The notes beneath the pieces are model-generated. The model had not been told where the DNA came from. It was given only the letters and a program-made list of their open reading frames with translations, and ran no database searches. The translations under genes were made by a program, and so were the position numbers. A stretch of 64,000 nucleotides of DNA from Orychophragmus violaceus (taxonomy: Eukaryota; Streptophyta; Magnoliopsida; Brassicales; Brassicaceae): the NCBI GenBank assembly GCA_030180135.1, contig CM058234.1, positions 5,022,001-5,086,000 on the forward strand, given 5' to 3'. This document shows, in pieces, positions 56,617 to 64,000 of this stretch. Each line of letters starts with the position of its first letter. The stretch's first letter is position 1.

Positions 56617-57766
56617 TGATAGGTGTCAGGTTTTATCCTATATCTAACTGCAAGTGCACAGTTCAGTAGTCGTAGTATATAGGTATCGAATCCACAGGGA
56701 CTCCGTATTCAATAGCTCAAGAACAGGAAATTAAACTAGGAAGAAAGCAATGTGATTTAATTAAAAGCAATGCGAGAAAGTAAACAGAAAGCAGAGATTG
56801 TTGGTTGTGAAAGCAAGTTATTAAGAGCGCTAAGTCTAGGGCGTTCTCAGGAAATCAGACAAGTAGACAGTTCATTCAGCAAGGATCTAATTAAGCACAG
56901 TTCTAGAACTCAAATCACAGATATAGAATTAACCAAATTCCTTTGCGATAATTCTCTAAGTCTAAGTGCAGCAAACCAAACTTTCGTTTGCGAGAACTAA
57001 CAGATTAAACTAGCATTAATTCCAAGTTTGATATGTTCACAATTATCCTAAACCAAACTTTCGTTTGCGAGAAGTTTAATTGCTCAACCTAATCAATTCA
57101 GATTCCTAAACCCCACTTCCGTGACGTATTTAGCAACCTAAGATCTAGATTCTAATTGATCAGATTAGAACTAGCTTTAAGCACAATTAGATTGAAGAAC
57201 AGATATAGTTATGAATCCTTAACTGAATTTAACAAGTCTAGCAAGTCATGAAATCCTATGTGAGAAACCATAAACCTAACAAGGAATCTACTCAGACATA
57301 GATAATGAAAACATAATCATATGATGAATAAATTGCATAGAAGATAAAGACTAAAAGGGGTTCGAAATCTTCTCCAAATACAGATGAAGTAAAGGTTCAG
57401 ATCAGCCCCAAAAACTCTAAAAATACTCTGCTCTTAATTATTAAAGCGTTCGTAAATAAAACACCAAAAACTTAATTATATATGTCTAATCTCGGCCAAG
57501 GGCTTCTTTGTAAATATCAGGAACTTCTGGATCAAAGTGCAATATCTTGACTCTTCATAAACCGCCGAGTTTCGGCCCATCTCGCTGGTGCAACGATCGA
57601 TGCTAGAGTGCAACGATCGACGCATTCCTCTGTTTCAGACAATGAACTTTATCTCTCGGCCAAACACTCCAAAAATCTCCAAAAAGTGCCATAATCACCA
57701 AGTATGCTCCAAACCTGATTATACCTTATATCATGGTCTAAAACTAGTAAAAACCATGATATATCA
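56617..57766 (-). repeat. 5' LTR of the gypsy element
   Basis: 1150 bp, TGATAGGTG...ATATATCA. Two palindromes at 57593-57622. Lacks about 42 bp found in the 3' LTR. Confidence 0.9.
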
Positions 57767-58180
57767 CTCATCGCCAACTTCTTTTATCTGCACAAGAGCT
57801 AGCATGACACTCCAAACCTGTGCATATCGGTCTTTGTATTAAGGATCAATGACCGGTAAGTAACACACACACCAAGACCATGTGTTTCCTTTAGGCTATT
57901 GCGCCTAAAGTCATGCTATTTCTGCAATTTATCATCCTGAACAAATTTTTCTCCTTCGGGAATTGTCATGGATATACGGCTACAGAAATTCCCAAAGCGT
58001 AGCTATCTTTATCCTCTTTCCATCTAAGAAAACAAGGATCTAGATCCGAATTGATGAAAGGCCTTGAGAATGCTGTGTGAAGGAAGGTAAATCAAAGCTT
58101 TTGCAACCACTCTTGCTATCTTTATCCTCTTCATATTTCTTTGGATAAGATGCAACTAGTGGACCAAGAGTTATAATCTT
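57767..58180 (-). pseudogene. 5' part of the ZRK pseudogene split by the gypsy element
   Basis: Matches 60990-61360 closely by eye ('gacactccaaacctgtgcatatcggtctttgtatt', 'ggctattgcgcctaaagtcatg', 'ctccttcgggaattgtcatggatata', 'gaaaggccttgagaatgctgtgtgaaggaaggtaa'). It is the minus-strand catalytic region and N-lobe side of a ZRK-type kinase with several frame breaks. With 39793-40194 it makes one pseudogene divergent from the plus-strand ZRK sequences to its right. Confidence 0.75.
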
Positions 58181-58194
58181 TTTATTTCAAAATA

Positions 58195-58425
58195 AAAAGA
58201 AAATGAAAAAATTCGTATTGAATGTTGATTATTCAACGTATTTTGAGATCCACGCGCGTTTGATTATTAATCAAAATCAATAGTCTTTTATTTTTAGCTC
58301 ATTAGGAAAATAAATTGTAAGAGATTGTCTCTCTCTCAAGAATATTCGCAGAAACTGCAATCTGAGGCAAAGTGTTTCCTCAGAACTGGAAGTAAGTTTC
58401 TTCAGGAAAACCTAGTATTAATAAA
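58195..58425 (+). pseudogene. Promoter and first codons of a lost ZRK gene
   Basis: 'gttgattattcaacgtattttgagatcca...aatcaaaatcaatagtctt...ctctcaa-a-tatcNgcagaaactg' repeats the leaders at 58445-58600 and 61405-61560, and 'aaagtgtttcctcagaactggaagtaagtttcttcagga' matches the KCFLKNGSMFLQE coding region. The rest of the gene is missing. A third tandem copy reduced to its 5' end. Confidence 0.7.
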
Positions 58426-58604
58426 AAGAAAAAAAATTGGTATTGGATGTTGATTATTCAACATATTTTGAGATCCACTTGTTTGCATATCAATCAAAAT
58501 CAATAGTCTTCTCTTTATTTTTTCTCACTAAGAACAAGAAACTGTAAAAATCGTCTCTCTCAACAGTATCTGCAGAAACTGTAACCTGAGGCATCATTCG
58601 GCTG

Positions 58605-59645
58605 ATGGAATTCTTGAGACGGAAGAAGAAAAAGAAGAAGGAGACAGAAAAAGAAAATGTGAAGGAGAAGGCGAGAAAGTGTTTCCTCAAAAATGGAAGC
58701 ATGTTTCTTCAGGAACTCATCGCCGACTGTAATGGCATATCAAACCCTATCCGAATGTTCTCTTCTGATCAAATCTCCAACGCCACGAATCACTTCAATT
58801 GGAATTCTTCTCTCATTCATATTTCATCAGACTTCAGCTGGTACAAGGGCGTCGTCATCGAAGACAGATCGTACATGATTAAGAGATATACAGTGGCAGC
58901 AGGTGGAAATGAAAAGGGAACTTACAACGACATTGTCTTATCAGCTCGGGTGAGTAATCACAGTGGTTTCCTCAAACTCATCGGTTGCTGTCTCGATTAT
59001 CCTTTTCCGGTCTTGTTGTTTGAAGACACAGACTTTAGTTTTTTAAACGTTCGAGGAAGTCTTGGTTGCGAGGACGCACCGTTGTTGCCTTGGAATGTTC
59101 GATTGAAGATTGCCAAGGAGGTTGCCATTGCTGTAACTTATCTTCACACGGCTTTCCCTCGAATCATTATACACAGAGATATCAAGCCGTCTAATGTTTT
59201 ATTGGATAAGAATTGGACAGCTAAGCTGACTGATTTCTCGCGTGCCGTCACACTCCCTGAGGGTAAATCGTGGACTGAAGACGAGGGGCGGGGGGGCACT
59301 CCCGGATACTTAGATCCTGATTATTACCTGACGGGATTACTGACAGCGTATGCAGATGTGTACAGCTTTGGAATCCTTATGTTGGTTCTTCTCATGGGAA
59401 GACCACCGTGTTTGGATGGATCAGCTGGCAATAGGGATCGCAGGACTAACATTCTTGAATATGTGAAGGATCTGCGAGAGAGAGGAGAACATGTTGAATT
59501 CAGGGGTGATTCAAACGACATGAGACCGGATCAGATGAAAATGTTTCTCGAGCTGGCATTGAGATGCTGCGAGGAGAGGAATCAAGACAGGCCAACAATG
59601 ATCATGGTAGCAAAAGAGATTAAGCTAATAGAAAAAGTATCATGA
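58605..59645 (+). CDS. ZED1-related kinase (ZRK/RKS1-type receptor-like cytoplasmic pseudokinase)
   Basis: Intact single-exon ORF of 346 residues, the usual ZRK length. A Lys-rich N-terminus (MEFLRRKKKKKK) precedes IRMFSSDQISNATNHF, typical of the family. No glycine-rich loop (SSDFSWYKGVV); the ATP-anchoring lysine is kept (MIKRY, Lys93); HRD kept (IIHRDIKPSN, Asp192); DFG changed to DFS (210-212); GTPGYLDPDYY and DVYSFGILML follow. In Arabidopsis such proteins (ZED1, RKS1) bind the NLR ZAR1 and, with PBL kinases, sense effectors such as HopZ1a and AvrAC. Which Arabidopsis member is orthologous cannot be told without a tree. It could retain weak activity, since Lys and HRD Asp remain. Confidence 0.9.
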   Translation: MEFLRRKKKKKKETEKENVKEKARKCFLKNGSMFLQELIADCNGISNPIRMFSSDQISNATNHFNWNSSLIHISSDFSWYKGVVIEDRSYMIKRYTVAAGGNEKGTYNDIVLSARVSNHSGFLKLIGCCLDYPFPVLLFEDTDFSFLNVRGSLGCEDAPLLPWNVRLKIAKEVAIAVTYLHTAFPRIIIHRDIKPSNVLLDKNWTAKLTDFSRAVTLPEGKSWTEDEGRGGTPGYLDPDYYLTGLLTAYADVYSFGILMLVLLMGRPPCLDGSAGNRDRRTNILEYVKDLRERGEHVEFRGDSNDMRPDQMKMFLELALRCCEERNQDRPTMIMVAKEIKLIEKVS

Positions 59646-60177
59646 GATTGCTAAAATTCTAAGATACTGGAAAATGGGTCTGATGATGGTCAGATTTAAG
59701 GTTGAGATCATGCTCATACTGGGTTGTTACTTGTGTATTTTCTGGATGTTGTCGACAAGGTGTTTGTATCATCAATTTTGAGACACAATATTGGGAAGCT
59801 TCAAGATGAGCAAATAGGTGCAGTGGTAATAACAAATGTAAGATATGAGCTTCTTATGGAAGTGTGGTCGTCTATGTGAGTGATTGATAGCTAACAAAAT
59901 GTTGAAATATATTTAGTGAAGCTCTTGTTATATGTAGTTGTGCAAGGATTTGATAAATATGTTCTTAAAGACATTTATATTTAGAGTCTAAGAAGTCTTT
60001 TCGAACAAATCTTTCAAGTTTGTTTTCTGATGAGATAAACTCGATGGAATCAGTGTAAGTTCTATGAACAGTCAAGTTCATCCGTTTCTGCGTTTGAAGA
60101 AATTTTTAAGTTTCCATTTTTGTACTTTTGGAGACGTCATCGTATTACTTTGCTTATAGAGAAAGGATTCTTCTTAA
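59646..60177. other. Spacer between the ZRK gene and the U2 locus
   Basis: 3' flank of the ZRK gene, AT-rich. No ORF or RNA gene was recognised. Confidence 0.4.
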
Positions 60178-60218
60178 CTCCCACATCGGTAAGATAGAAA
60201 GAAGCTACTAGTATATAA
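60178..60218 (+). promoter_or_regulatory. snRNA promoter: upstream sequence element and TATA box
   Basis: CTCCCACATCG at 60178-60188 fits the plant snRNA upstream element (RTCCCACATCG) except for its first base. TATATAA lies at 60212-60218. The gap between them is 23 bp. As I recall, plant snRNA genes read by RNA polymerase II have about 33-34 bp here and polymerase III genes (U6, U3) about 23-24 bp, so this spacing is of the polymerase III kind. The transcript start at 60245 is 33 bases after the start of the TATA box. Confidence 0.75.
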
Positions 60219-60244
60219 AAAAAGCTGAGTCTAACCGACGATTT

Positions 60245-60335
60245 ATACCTTTCTCGGTCTTTTGGCTAAGATCAAGTGTACTGCCTGAGCTTTTGAGAGT
60301 TGCCTTTGCGTTGCAAACTGCTCAACCCGTCAAGT
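60245..60335 (+). pseudogene. U2 snRNA gene with a large internal deletion
   Basis: ATACCTTTCTCGGTCTTTTG and GCTAAGATCAAGTGTA (60245-60280) match the first 36 bases of plant U2 snRNA, with one change (C to T in CTCGGCC). The following bases (ctgcctgagcttttgagagttgcctttgcg...ctcaaccc) look like the 3' terminal stem-loop, so the middle is gone: branch-point recognition, stem IIa and Sm site. Full plant U2 is about 196 nt; only about 90 remain. agttaaa at about 60340 could be the snRNA 3'-end box. I recall a U2 gene among the kinases at this place in Arabidopsis. Confidence 0.75.
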
Positions 60336-60599
60336 ACATAGTTAAATATTTACTTCCTAAACCAATTTTTTTTTGTCAATTTGGTAAGTGATGGAAGGTA
60401 GATTAATGATAAGTATTAACGTAAACAATACGCATAATACATACGTATGAATTAGGGTTTGGAAGTGGTAAGCCCAAGAACACTTTTAACTTCATGAACG
60501 CAATTTGCTTTCGCCAAAAAAGAAGGGAAAAAAATTAGGGACGTTGGATAAATGATGTCGGATTCACCATCATCCAAAACAGCCGTTAGTGAGATTTTG

Positions 60600-61345
60600 G
60601 TAAGTACTTCTGTGATTCCATATCTTTCTCAAGTAAATCTGTGAACTTGCTTGTATCTTAAGAAAACTCAGAATTCTACTTATTCAGACATAAGCCAAAA
60701 GGAGCATGCATGTCTTTGAGTTATGACTGATTTGCGATCTCCAAATGCAGATTTCTCAATCATCCTGAGCTCTTTCGCCACTTGGATCATGCTAGCCAAC
60801 GGCTCTCTTAATTTGCATCTTATGCATCTCAATGCCAATCTTGAAATCGCTTTAACCGGCAAAGCAAAATACATTGCTCAAATCTTTACTTTTATGATCT
60901 GAATCCATAACCACTTCATACCCAAGCTTCCTCGAAATCTTCTTGACGTGATGGTGAACAAGTCAGCTAAATGCTCTTAGCATATCCGAAGATAGTGATA
61001 GCATGAACGCTCCAAACCTGTGCATAGCGGTCTTTGTATTCAATGACCCATAAGTAACACACACGCAAAGTCCATGTGTTTCCTTTAAGCTATTGCGCCT
61101 AAAGTCATGGTATTTCTGCAATGTATCAGCCTGAACAAATTTTTCTCCTTGGGGAATGGTCATGGATATACAGTTACAGAAATTCCCGAGCTTAGCGATC
61201 CCATTCCATCTAAGAAAACGGTGAAAGGATCTAGATCCGAATAGATGAAAGGCCTTGAGAATGCTGTGTGAAGGAAGGTAAGTCAAAGCGCTTGGGACCT
61301 CTCTTGCTATCTTTATCCTCTGCATATTTCTTGGATTAGATGCAA
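60600..61345 (-). pseudogene. ZRK pseudogene, minus strand
   Basis: Minus-strand kinase remains: KIAREVPSALTYLPSHSIL at the right (61320), NGIAKLGNFCNCISMTIPQG, a stop after LSSDMLRAFS (60963), and further left the C-lobe end ALRCIRCKLREPLASMIQVAKELRMIEKSA. The HRD motif and activation loop are ruined by frame changes. It is a close relative of the pseudogene split by the gypsy element, and likewise lies head to head with a plus-strand ZRK gene. Confidence 0.8.
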
Positions 61346-61567
61346 CTTGTGGACCAACAGTTATAATCTTTTTATTTAAAAAAAAGGAAAAAAAAATCGT
61401 ATGGGATGTTGATTATTCAACGTATTTTGAGATCCACTCGTTTGCATATTAATCAAAATCAATAGTCTTCTCTTTACTTTTTCTCAGTAAGAAAAAGAAA
61501 TTGTAAAAGATCGTCTCTCTCAACAGTATCTGCAGAAACTGTAACCAGAGGCAATATCATTCGGCTG
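61346..61567 (+). promoter_or_regulatory. Shared upstream region of the divergent ZRK pair
   Basis: 'gttgattattcaacgtattttgagatccactcg...cagtatctgcagaaactgtaacc' is nearly identical to 58440-58604 upstream of the intact ZRK gene. It separates the minus-strand pseudogene from the plus-strand copy by about 220 bases, so it may act as a bidirectional promoter. Confidence 0.5.
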
Positions 61568-62553
61568 ATGGATTTCTCAAGACGGAAGAAGAAAGAGAAG
61601 GAGGAGAAGGAGAAGGCGAGAAAGTGTTTCCTAAAACATGGAAGTAAGTTTCTTCAGCAACTCATTGCCGACTGTAACGGCATATCAAACCCTATCCGGA
61701 TGTTCTCTTCCGATCAAATCTCCAACGCCACGAATCACTTCCACGGCGATTATTCTATCCCAGAATCAGGTGCATTATGGTTCGCCTGGTACAAGGGCGT
61801 CATCGAAGGCAGACCTTACGCGATCAAGAGATATACAGAGCCATTGGGTGGACAAGAAGAGTTTGCTTACAACGATATTGTCTTGTCTGCTCGGGTAAGT
61901 AATCACAGTGGTTTCCTCAAACTCATCGGTTGTTGCCTCGAATTTCCTTTACCGGTCTTGGTCTTCGAAAACCCAGAATATGAATTTTTTCTCTTTCGAG
62001 GAAGTCTTCGTACCAAGGACGTCTCATTGATGCCGTGGAAATTTCGATTGAAGATTGCCAAGGAGATTGCGATTGCTATAACTTATCTTCACACGGCTTT
62101 CCCTAGAATTATTATACACAGAGATATCAGGCCGTCTAATGTTTTCGTGGATAAGAATTGGAAGGCTAAGCTGACTGATTTCTCGAGTGCCGTCACACTC
62201 CCTGACGGTAAATCGTGGATTGAAGACGATGATGTGATTGGAACTAGAGGATACATGGATCCTAAGTATAACTCGACGGGCATACTGACACAGATGTGTA
62301 CAGCTTTGGAATCCTTATGTTGGATCTTCTTGTGGGAAAAATGAGACCAAGCCTAAGGTTGGATAATATTCTTGATTATGCCAAGGATCTGCAGAAGAGA
62401 GGAAAACCTGTTGATTTCACGAGTGATGCGAGACCTGATCAGATGAAAATGTTTTTCGAGCTGGCACTGAGATGCTGCGAGATGAGGAATGAAGACAGGC
62501 CAAAGATGATCATGGTGGCAAAAGAGATTAAGCTAATAGAACAAGTATCATGA
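61568..62553 (+). pseudogene. ZRK pseudokinase gene broken by a frameshift
   Basis: The first frame runs 61568-62344 (258 codons): MDFSRRKKKEKEEKEKARKC, IRMFSSDQISNATNHF, AIKRY with the lysine, IIHRDIRPSNVFVDKNW, DFS in KLTDFSSAVTLPDG, GTRGYMDPKYNSTGIL. It then shifts. Compared with the intact paralogue (actgacagcgtatgcagatgtg), this copy reads actgacacagatgtg near 62285-62299, 7 bp shorter. The rest (YSFGILMLDLLVGK to MVAKEIKLIEQVS) continues open in another frame to 62553 with no further damage. The break is therefore young, or a strain difference or assembly error. The truncated product would keep the N-lobe and catalytic loop but lose the helical C-lobe end. Confidence 0.85.
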
Positions 62554-63424
62554 GATGCTGGAAAATGGTAAGATCTAAGGTTGAGATTTATGCTCTTACC
62601 TTTTATAGTATATGATTTTCTTCATTTGATTAAGAAAGACTTTAGAGGGTAAAATAAATCTATCTTTATGTTGAGATAGTTCTCGTTTTCTGAAAAACTT
62701 GGTGTTAAATCTATCTTTATTCTTGTTTAAATTGTTTATCAGGATTATTTATTCAGACTCCATGTGCAAAAGAGTGTGTATCAAACTTGTTGACTGAAAA
62801 GTTGACTTTCTGTAACTTTAGTGGCTTCAGATTCAGCATTAATATACTGTTTTATCTTTTAGAGGAGCCAAATTTAACATTTCAAAAACTGCAAGAGCAT
62901 TTTCTTTACTGATCCGAAGAAGACCAAGAAGTTTTGGATAAATAAGGGCAACGGGAGGAGGAAACAGTGGACAACAGAAGCACACTTCATTGGTAAAACA
63001 AATTCTACCCGAAGCAAACTAACAAGTCAAGTCAACTTTGGCAGGCTCTGGTTCTGTAGGACCATCGTTTCCTCATCAAGTCAACTAAAAATACTTTTGC
63101 TAATTTCCGCAAAATTTCTTTGGTTATGCATTGTAACTTTCATTGCGACAAGATTTTGGCCAGTTATCATAAGAACATGAGTGGGGATGGGGGCATTTAG
63201 GGTCTCCAAAAGAAAACTAGTTTTTGTTGCTTTGACTAGATATATAGCTAAGTAAACATCCTTGCATAATGAAAAATGGAACCTCAGTTTCTTACTTAAG
63301 GAAGCTCGAAAACAAAAACTATCATAACAATTACTAAGAATGCATAACAGATAGATAGTTAGATCTGTCACTAGAAGAGATCATATTTGTTTTTCTATTT
63401 TTCCTGAGAAAATTAATGAGAAAC
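62554..63424. other. Intergenic spacer, no gene recognised
   Basis: At 62930-63000 a short stretch reads TKKFWINKGNGRRKQWTTEA but has no recognisable family. The ORF on the minus strand at 63081-63371 has no motif. The remainder is AT-rich. Confidence 0.4.
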
Positions 63425-63714
63425 TGTTAAGTGTATTGATCACAAAACTTGTAAACACTGAATCAAAGAGATAATAAGTACTTTTATTGATCAAATCACC
63501 ACTGTTATAAGGAGAGAACAAGGGAGTCTCCCCCTCTCCAAATAACTTGATGATTGATTCTTGATAATCCTAAGAAATGACCAAGCATTGATATTAATAG
63601 AGAGGTCCTCATGTTGCAAACAACTCTCGACAACCCATGTGAGTCGTTGTTGCACAGATCCACGTCACTCTCCTGGAAGTTTCCTCTCCTTCCCAACATC
63701 TTGGGCTGTTAACA
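63425..63714 (-). repeat. Probable 3' LTR of a chromovirus-type element
   Basis: TGTTAAGTG...GGGCTGTTAACA, 290 bp, with TG...CA ends. The right border adjoins sequence that ends a pol-like frame on the minus strand, so this would be the 3' LTR in that orientation. The second LTR lies outside the window. Confidence 0.55.
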
Positions 63715-64000
63715 GATGGGCCTTGGGCTATAATCGTATCAATACTTAGCCCTTTGAAACTGACCTTGTCCCCAAGGTCATGCTGAAGAAATTGTTGTTC
63801 TATACTGCTCTGCCCTGCCAAGTACAGTTCAGATCGGGTGAGCTTCAGTGATCCTTCCTCCTGACCCAATCTGTTGTTGACTTCAATGTTTAGGATACCC
63901 TTTGTTTCTGCATGTAACAACTCTTTGTCCACCATTCTTCTTAGAGTAGATACAGTCATTCCCACTGTCTTTAGTAGTTGACATCTTAGGACAGTGATCC
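63715..64000 (-). pseudogene. C-terminal end of a Ty3/gypsy (chromovirus) pol, partial
   Basis: A minus-strand frame open from the window edge contains LRRMV and QQF-QHDLGDKVSFKG, which resemble the end of chromodomain-bearing integrases (the consensus ends FP-x-LEDKV-x-x-x-G). The expected Trp-rich chromodomain core between them is not readable, so it is either diverged or frame-broken. The gene continues beyond 64000. Confidence 0.45.

Larger units (their letters stand above)
40195..57766 (-). mobile_element. Athila-like Ty3/gypsy retrotransposon, split by a copia element
   Basis: LTRs at 40195-41386 and 56617-57766, both TGATAGGTG...ATATATCA, with target copies CTCAT (40190-40194, 57767-57771). 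Beside the right LTR, aacggcgccaaaaa is the complement of the tRNA-Asp-type primer site (TGGCGCCGTT), and beside the left LTR ctccccaacactt complements the polypurine tract, so transcription runs on the minus strand. Without the nested copia it is about 9.8 kb. Gag-protease, reverse transcriptase, RNase H and integrase are all recognisable, in the Athila style. A nonsense codon and a frame break make it defective. No env-like ORF is seen in 41387-42747. Confidence 0.92.

Noticed and set aside
63081..63371. 96-codon minus-strand ORF MTDLTIYLLC
   Set aside because: Low-complexity hydrophobic composition without motif or supporting context.

Overview
This is nuclear DNA of a plant in the mustard family (Brassicaceae) that is not Arabidopsis thaliana. 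Spliced genes with GT-AG introns and plant-type retrotransposons show it is a plant. From memory, the anchor genes run in the order of Arabidopsis chromosome 3 around At3g57700-At3g57880: MCTP3 (At3g57880), the SUMO-conjugating enzyme SCE1 (At3g57870), the meiotic APC/C inhibitor OSD1/GIG1 (At3g57860), an OTU deubiquitinase (At3g57810), bHLH60 (At3g57800), and then the ZED1/RKS1-type pseudokinase cluster with a U2 snRNA gene among the kinases. Synteny was recognised by eye and not computed.

Layout. 0-2.2 kb: two non-LTR retroelement pieces. 2.4-11.2 kb: conserved block MCTP3 (+), SCE1 (+), OSD1 (-), the last two tail to tail. 11.9-14.9 kb: the OTU gene as a pseudogene, with a small NYN-domain gene and a Helitron-like piece lodged in one of its introns between 34-bp direct repeats. 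15-25 kb: repeat-rich spacer with nested MITEs, a 1.2-kb non-LTR element with an 18-bp target duplication, and a second non-LTR copy cut by a hAT-type element. 25.5-28.9 kb: bHLH60 in six exons, with an upstream ORF. 29-58 kb: nested LTR retrotransposons inserted in and between ZRK pseudokinase pseudogenes. 58.2-62.6 kb: one intact ZRK gene, one ZRK gene broken by a frameshift, further ZRK fragments, and a gutted U2 snRNA locus. 63.4-64 kb: end of a probable chromovirus that continues out of the window.

The nesting can be read from target-site duplications (TSDs). A ZRK pseudogene was split by an Athila-like Ty3/gypsy element (40195-57766, TSD CTCAT). Its pol gene was later split by an intact Ty1/copia element (45094-52864, TSD GATGA, a single 1325-codon ORF, near-identical LTRs). 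Another degenerate copia (33503-39757, TSD GTGGT) sits in the gag gene of a gag-only copia remnant.

How the genes relate. SCE1 (SUMO pathway), OSD1 (APC/C control in meiosis), MCTP3 (plasmodesmal ER-plasma membrane tethering) and bHLH60 are unrelated housekeeping or regulatory genes kept by synteny. The ZRK genes form a functional cluster. In Arabidopsis such kinases are adaptors that let the NLR ZAR1 detect bacterial effectors, and here the cluster is undergoing birth and death.

The least explained signal is a set of CGATCG-centred palindromes, spaced mostly about 21 bp apart and, in several blocks, 31 bp between pairs. They occur in two unrelated LTR-retrotransposon superfamilies, including inside gag and pol coding sequence.
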